Virus record (IMG/VR): IMGVR_UViG_3300047172_000052
Location: 1-64,000 of that record
DNA: 64,000 bases
Reading direction: 5' to 3' (one strand)
Source of the DNA: a virus
Shown: piece after piece, positions 61,456 to 64,000 of the stretch
How positions within the stretch are numbered: the first letter of the stretch is position 1
How the letters are laid out: every line of letters begins with the position of its first letter
Position numbers and translations under genes: made by a program
The notes under the pieces: model-generated
The model's input: the letters and a program-made list of their open reading frames with translations, nothing else
The model's database searches: none
What the model was told of the DNA's origin: nothing

Positions 61456-61656
61456 ATGAGCACTTTCCGCCTGCAGGTTCTTTTCAAAAATGGGAGCGAG
61501 AAGACCTACGACTTGAGCGAGGAGAGCGCCGACATTGCCCTCAATGGGCAGTTCAAGGACGGCATTCACCCCTACCACTTTCCTCATGCTGAAGGGCAGG
61601 CAGTCATCATGAAGAACATGGTTATGGCCATCAACGTCCAGGAGATCGCGGAATGA
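61456..61656 (+). CDS. 66-aa small beta protein
   Basis: Starts MSTFRLQVLFKNGSEKTYDL; probable paralogue of the 61-aa protein and of the cupin's C-terminal domain. Function unknown. Confidence 0.55.
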   Translation: MSTFRLQVLFKNGSEKTYDLSEESADIALNGQFKDGIHPYHFPHAEGQAVIMKNMVMAINVQEIAE

Positions 61657-62609
61657 CAATCTCAGCACGCGTCCTCGCCGACAGCATCTCCCATGGCTCG
61701 CGCAAGCGCCTGACCACATTCGAGCTTCGCTATCCCCGCTTCATTCACGCGGAGGAACTGACGCACCGCATCCTGTCGACGTCGCCGGAGATGGTCGAGA
61801 CAACCCACATTCCGGATGGCGTGATGTATGACAGCGACCTGTCGCGTAACGCCTCCTCCTCTCGCGCCACGCCGATCAACTCGCTGATCGATGCCGTGCG
61901 CAAGGACCCTGCGATGCCGATCCGCTGGGGCCTCAACGGGGCCGGCATGCAGGACCATGGCGAGATGTCCCCCGAAGGTGCGGAGGCCTGCAAGAAGCTC
62001 TGGCTGGCGGCGCGTGACGCACAGATCGGCTACGTCGGCAAGCTGCTTAGGCTGACGGAGGTCCCCCACAAGCAGACGGTGAACCGGCTGCTGGAGCCAT
62101 GGTCGCACATCACCGTCGTGGTGACGGCGACCGAGTGGGCGAACTTCTTCGCCCTGCGGCGCCACAAGGATGCGCAACCGGAGATCAAGGAACTGGCGGA
62201 CCAGATGTGGGAGGCGCGTGAGGCGTCCACGCCACGCGTTCTGCTGCCGGGGCAGTGGCATCTGCCCTATTTGGAACTGCACGAACTGGAGAACACCGAG
62301 ACGACGCTCGATCTTGCCATCAAGGTCTCCGTCGCTCGCTGTGCCCGCACCTCCTACAAGAACCACCGGAACAAGGTCGCCACGATCGAGGAAGACGTCG
62401 CGCTCTATGACCGTCTGGTCGGCGGCGTCCCGCTGCACGCATCGCCGGCTGAGCATCAGGCGACACCGGACGGCTACAAGCTGTTGCTCGACACCGAGAC
62501 GATGAAAGCGACGGCGCAATACGACCATCCCGAACTACATGGCAACCTAGTCGGATGGGTGCAATACCGCAAGACGTTGCTGAATGAGAATATCACGAAG
62601 GAGGCCTGA
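61653..62609 (+). CDS. thyX: flavin-dependent thymidylate synthase
   Basis: A 318-aa enzyme making dTMP from dUMP with folate, FAD and NADPH. SRNASSSRATP near residue 67 and WSHITVVVTATEWANFFALR near 150 are the ThyX phosphate- and FAD-binding blocks. The family's RHR..S signature appears as R-N-A-S-S-S-R, a recognised phage variation. ARCARTSY and SPAEHQATP complete the active site. ATGA overlap with the previous gene; just upstream of ribonucleotide reductase. Confidence 0.87.
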   Translation: MTISARVLADSISHGSRKRLTTFELRYPRFIHAEELTHRILSTSPEMVETTHIPDGVMYDSDLSRNASSSRATPINSLIDAVRKDPAMPIRWGLNGAGMQDHGEMSPEGAEACKKLWLAARDAQIGYVGKLLRLTEVPHKQTVNRLLEPWSHITVVVTATEWANFFALRRHKDAQPEIKELADQMWEAREASTPRVLLPGQWHLPYLELHELENTETTLDLAIKVSVARCARTSYKNHRNKVATIEEDVALYDRLVGGVPLHASPAEHQATPDGYKLLLDTETMKATAQYDHPELHGNLVGWVQYRKTLLNENITKEA

Positions 62610-62612
62610 AAC

Positions 62613-62903
62613 ATGGCGAAGTGCATTATAACGCTACAGGACCAGGAGACGGAGAACAAGCAAGTCGGCGTCTCCTTCAACATCCGGATCGAATTGTCCG
62701 AGGAGGAGCAGACTTCGACGAACCTTTCGGCAGCCATGCTTCTGGCTGCACACTACGGGCACATCTTCAACGACCAGGGAGTCGACCTACGCGAAGTCGA
62801 AAAGCGCGTGATCCGCGAAGCTCAGGAGCGCGATGCCAAGAAGAAGGCCGACCTGCGTGCGACACTGATCGACGTCGCCGCCATCCCGGTCGGTAACGCG
62901 TGA
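62613..62903 (+). CDS. 96-aa hypothetical protein
   Basis: GAAGGAGGCCTGAAAC upstream of MAKCIITLQDQETENKQVGV. Beta strands and then a long charged helix. GTGA overlap with the next gene. Function unknown. Confidence 0.6.
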   Translation: MAKCIITLQDQETENKQVGVSFNIRIELSEEEQTSTNLSAAMLLAAHYGHIFNDQGVDLREVEKRVIREAQERDAKKKADLRATLIDVAAIPVGNA

Positions 62904-63268
62904 CCGAGGAGGAGAAAGATCGTCTACGGACTCGTCTGAACGAATATCGGCAGCAGGGTCTATCCCGGCAGCAAATCGCTGACGCGCTTGGGAAGACGAT
63001 CTATGAGGTGAAGCGCCTGATCAAGACACTGGGCGTCCAGGGGCGCGTTGTCGTCAAGGCGCCGCGTAAAGCGAAGAAGGAACGGGAGAAGCCACGCTAC
63101 TCCCCGCTCGATGAAGGCGAGACGGTGATCGAGAAAGCCAGGGCTGTCCTGGGAGCCCGCATGAGTGAAGACCATCGCGGCTACATGCTGGACGGGCGTC
63201 CCTGCTCCTCGTGGGCTATCCTGAAGGCCGCAGGCGTCACTCCTGCTCCGGTGCGTAAGCAATCTTGA
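62900..63268 (+). CDS. 122-aa HTH protein
   Basis: GTG start. GLSRQQIADALGKTIYEVKR near residues 18-37 is a helix-turn-helix, followed by a basic linker (VKAPRKAKKEREKPR) and a C-terminal unit. Possible transcription regulator of the nucleotide genes; targets unknown. Confidence 0.65.
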   Translation: MTEEEKDRLRTRLNEYRQQGLSRQQIADALGKTIYEVKRLIKTLGVQGRVVVKAPRKAKKEREKPRYSPLDEGETVIEKARAVLGARMSEDHRGYMLDGRPCSSWAILKAAGVTPAPVRKQS

Positions 63269-63292
63269 CACTGGCGTCAGGCTAAGATAGCC
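63264..63292 (+). promoter_or_regulatory. rightward promoter for ribonucleotide reductase
   Basis: TTGACA (63264-63269), 17 nt, TAGCCT (63287-63292). No operator palindrome. Confidence 0.6.
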
Positions 63293-63337
63293 TCGTCGCT
63301 TCACTGTTCGTTTCCATCACATCTGGCGCGTTTCCAG

Positions 63338-63363
63338 AGCGGCGAAACCGCTGTGGGATTTTT
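63338..63363 (+). terminator. attenuator-like hairpin in the nrd leader
   Basis: AGCGG-CGAAA-CCGCT stem-loop followed by GTGGGATTTTT, 20 bases before the start codon. Confidence 0.45.
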
Positions 63364-63383
63364 GCGCCTTGAGGAGTTCTGCC

Positions 63384-64000
63384 ATGTCGAATTTTCGTCC
63401 GATCGCCGCCGGTATGGGTCAAGCAGTGGCGGAGAGGACGATCTTGCGGCGGAAAGCGAATGGTGAGTTGGAAGACTGGGGAGACGTGGCAGATCGGGTT
63501 TCACTGGGCAACGCGATGTTGATGCCAGCCACCGATTGTTCCAAGTTCCTGGTCGAGTGGGATTTGCTTCGTCATCATATCGCCAACGGCAACACCCTCA
63601 TGTCCGGTCGGCACCTCCAACACGGCGACGTTTTCCAGCCGGGTCGCAACCTCGAAGTCTTCTCGAACTGCTCTACCAGCGCCACCAGTTTCCTGCTGTT
63701 CTACCTACTCCTGAACGGCTCCGGCGTCGGTCGCTGCTACGATGACGACATGATGCTGGTCGACTGGAATAACGCCCCTTCGCTTCGCTGCGTGCTGGAC
63801 ACGGCGCACCCCGACTTCGACTACGCCGCGCATGAGAGCAAGCGCGATGCGCTGCACAAGTATGGCAGCGGCAAGGACGTCATGTGGCACGAGGTTGACG
63901 ACAGCCGTGAAGGCTGGACCAAGGCGGTCGAGATTTGGGAGAACGCCGCCTTCGAGCGCATCCACGCCCACAAGATGCTGATCCTGGACTTCAGCAAGGT
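63384..64000 (+). CDS. nrdJ: class II (cobalamin-dependent) ribonucleotide reductase, 5' part
   Basis: TTGAGGAGTTCTGCC precedes MSNFRPIAAGMGQAVAERTI; the frame is open to the window end. NTLMSGRHLQHGD near residue 72 and VFSNCSTSATSFLLFYLLLN, then GSGVGRCYDDDMM, near 90-120 match the substrate-site and first redox-cysteine region of B12-type reductases. It would reduce nucleotides to deoxynucleotides independently of oxygen. Class II rather than class I is inferred from the GSGVGR pattern and the missing second subunit nearby. Confidence 0.82.
   Translation, partial: MSNFRPIAAGMGQAVAERTILRRKANGELEDWGDVADRVSLGNAMLMPATDCSKFLVEWDLLRHHIANGNTLMSGRHLQHGDVFQPGRNLEVFSNCSTSATSFLLFYLLLNGSGVGRCYDDDMMLVDWNNAPSLRCVLDTAHPDFDYAAHESKRDALHKYGSGKDVMWHEVDDSREGWTKAVEIWENAAFERIHAHKMLILDFSK

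Noticed and set aside
63293-63383. Cobalamin riboswitch before the B12-dependent reductase
   Set aside because: The leader is under 100 nt and lacks the B12-box pattern; only a short terminator-like hairpin is seen.

Overview
The window is part of a large tailed double-stranded DNA phage genome, GC-rich, with almost no space between genes and very many ORFs under 100 codons. Terminase, portal, T7-type DNA polymerase, rIIA/rIIB-like genes, SNF2 and RecD-like helicases, ThyX and a class II ribonucleotide reductase point to a lytic or formerly lytic caudovirus. No integration module with a full-length integrase is visible. The host cannot be fixed from the sequence; a GC-rich alphaproteobacterium is only a guess from composition and from the IS1595-type element. 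One complete insertion sequence (about 1.68 kb, with target duplication) has landed in the leftward late region.

Layout. Positions 1-7.8 kb (minus strand): portal-like protein, then a chain of tiny genes coupled by ATGA/GTGA overlaps, interrupted at 3.55-5.23 kb by the IS. 7.8-8.3 kb: a plus-strand RNA locus with two tRNA-like sequences. 8.3-10.9 kb (minus): small proteins and an HhH-GPD glycosylase-like protein. 10.9-12.6 kb (plus): two unknown genes, four 34-bp direct repeats and a small probable regulator. 13.0-16.2 kb (minus): terminase large and small subunits, an unknown gene and a RuvC-like resolvase. 16.2-17.0 kb: a gene-free, AT-rich, repeat-rich divergent region that is a good replication-origin candidate. 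17.0-30.5 kb (plus): an early region of about 45 mostly unknown small genes in promoter-led cassettes, including an Rnl2-type RNA ligase broken by a stop codon and a MazG-like pyrophosphatase. 31.0-42.0 kb (minus): primase-helicase, an RNA-repair cassette (phosphatase, Rnl1-like ligase, polynucleotide kinase), a short tyrosine recombinase and a DUF2786 protein. 42.0-64.0 kb (plus): rIIA/rIIB, a second tRNA-like RNA locus, SNF2 helicase, HD hydrolase, DNA methylase, metallophosphoesterase, HNH nuclease, DNA polymerase, exonucleases, RecD-like helicase, and nucleotide metabolism (deoxyribosyltransferase-like, dNMP kinase, ThyX, ribonucleotide reductase running off the edge).

The most striking feature is a dispersed regulon. 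About nineteen near-palindromic sites of the type TACGCCTGAGGCGTATTT each sit next to a TTGAC - 17 nt - CATACT promoter that is usually followed by CATCGA. Three sites serve divergent promoter pairs. In two other places the site lies inside the promoter spacer, one of them in front of the small gene at 12278, which is therefore the leading candidate for the cognate regulator. Together they suggest one phage DNA-binding protein controlling most small-gene cassettes on both strands.

Several genes look damaged or recoded: an in-frame TGA in the Rnl2-like ligase, apparent single-nucleotide frameshifts in rIIB and in two small early genes, and three ORFs whose best-placed start codon is ATT, ATC or GTT. 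These may be sequencing errors, decay, or genuine recoding; raw reads are needed to tell.
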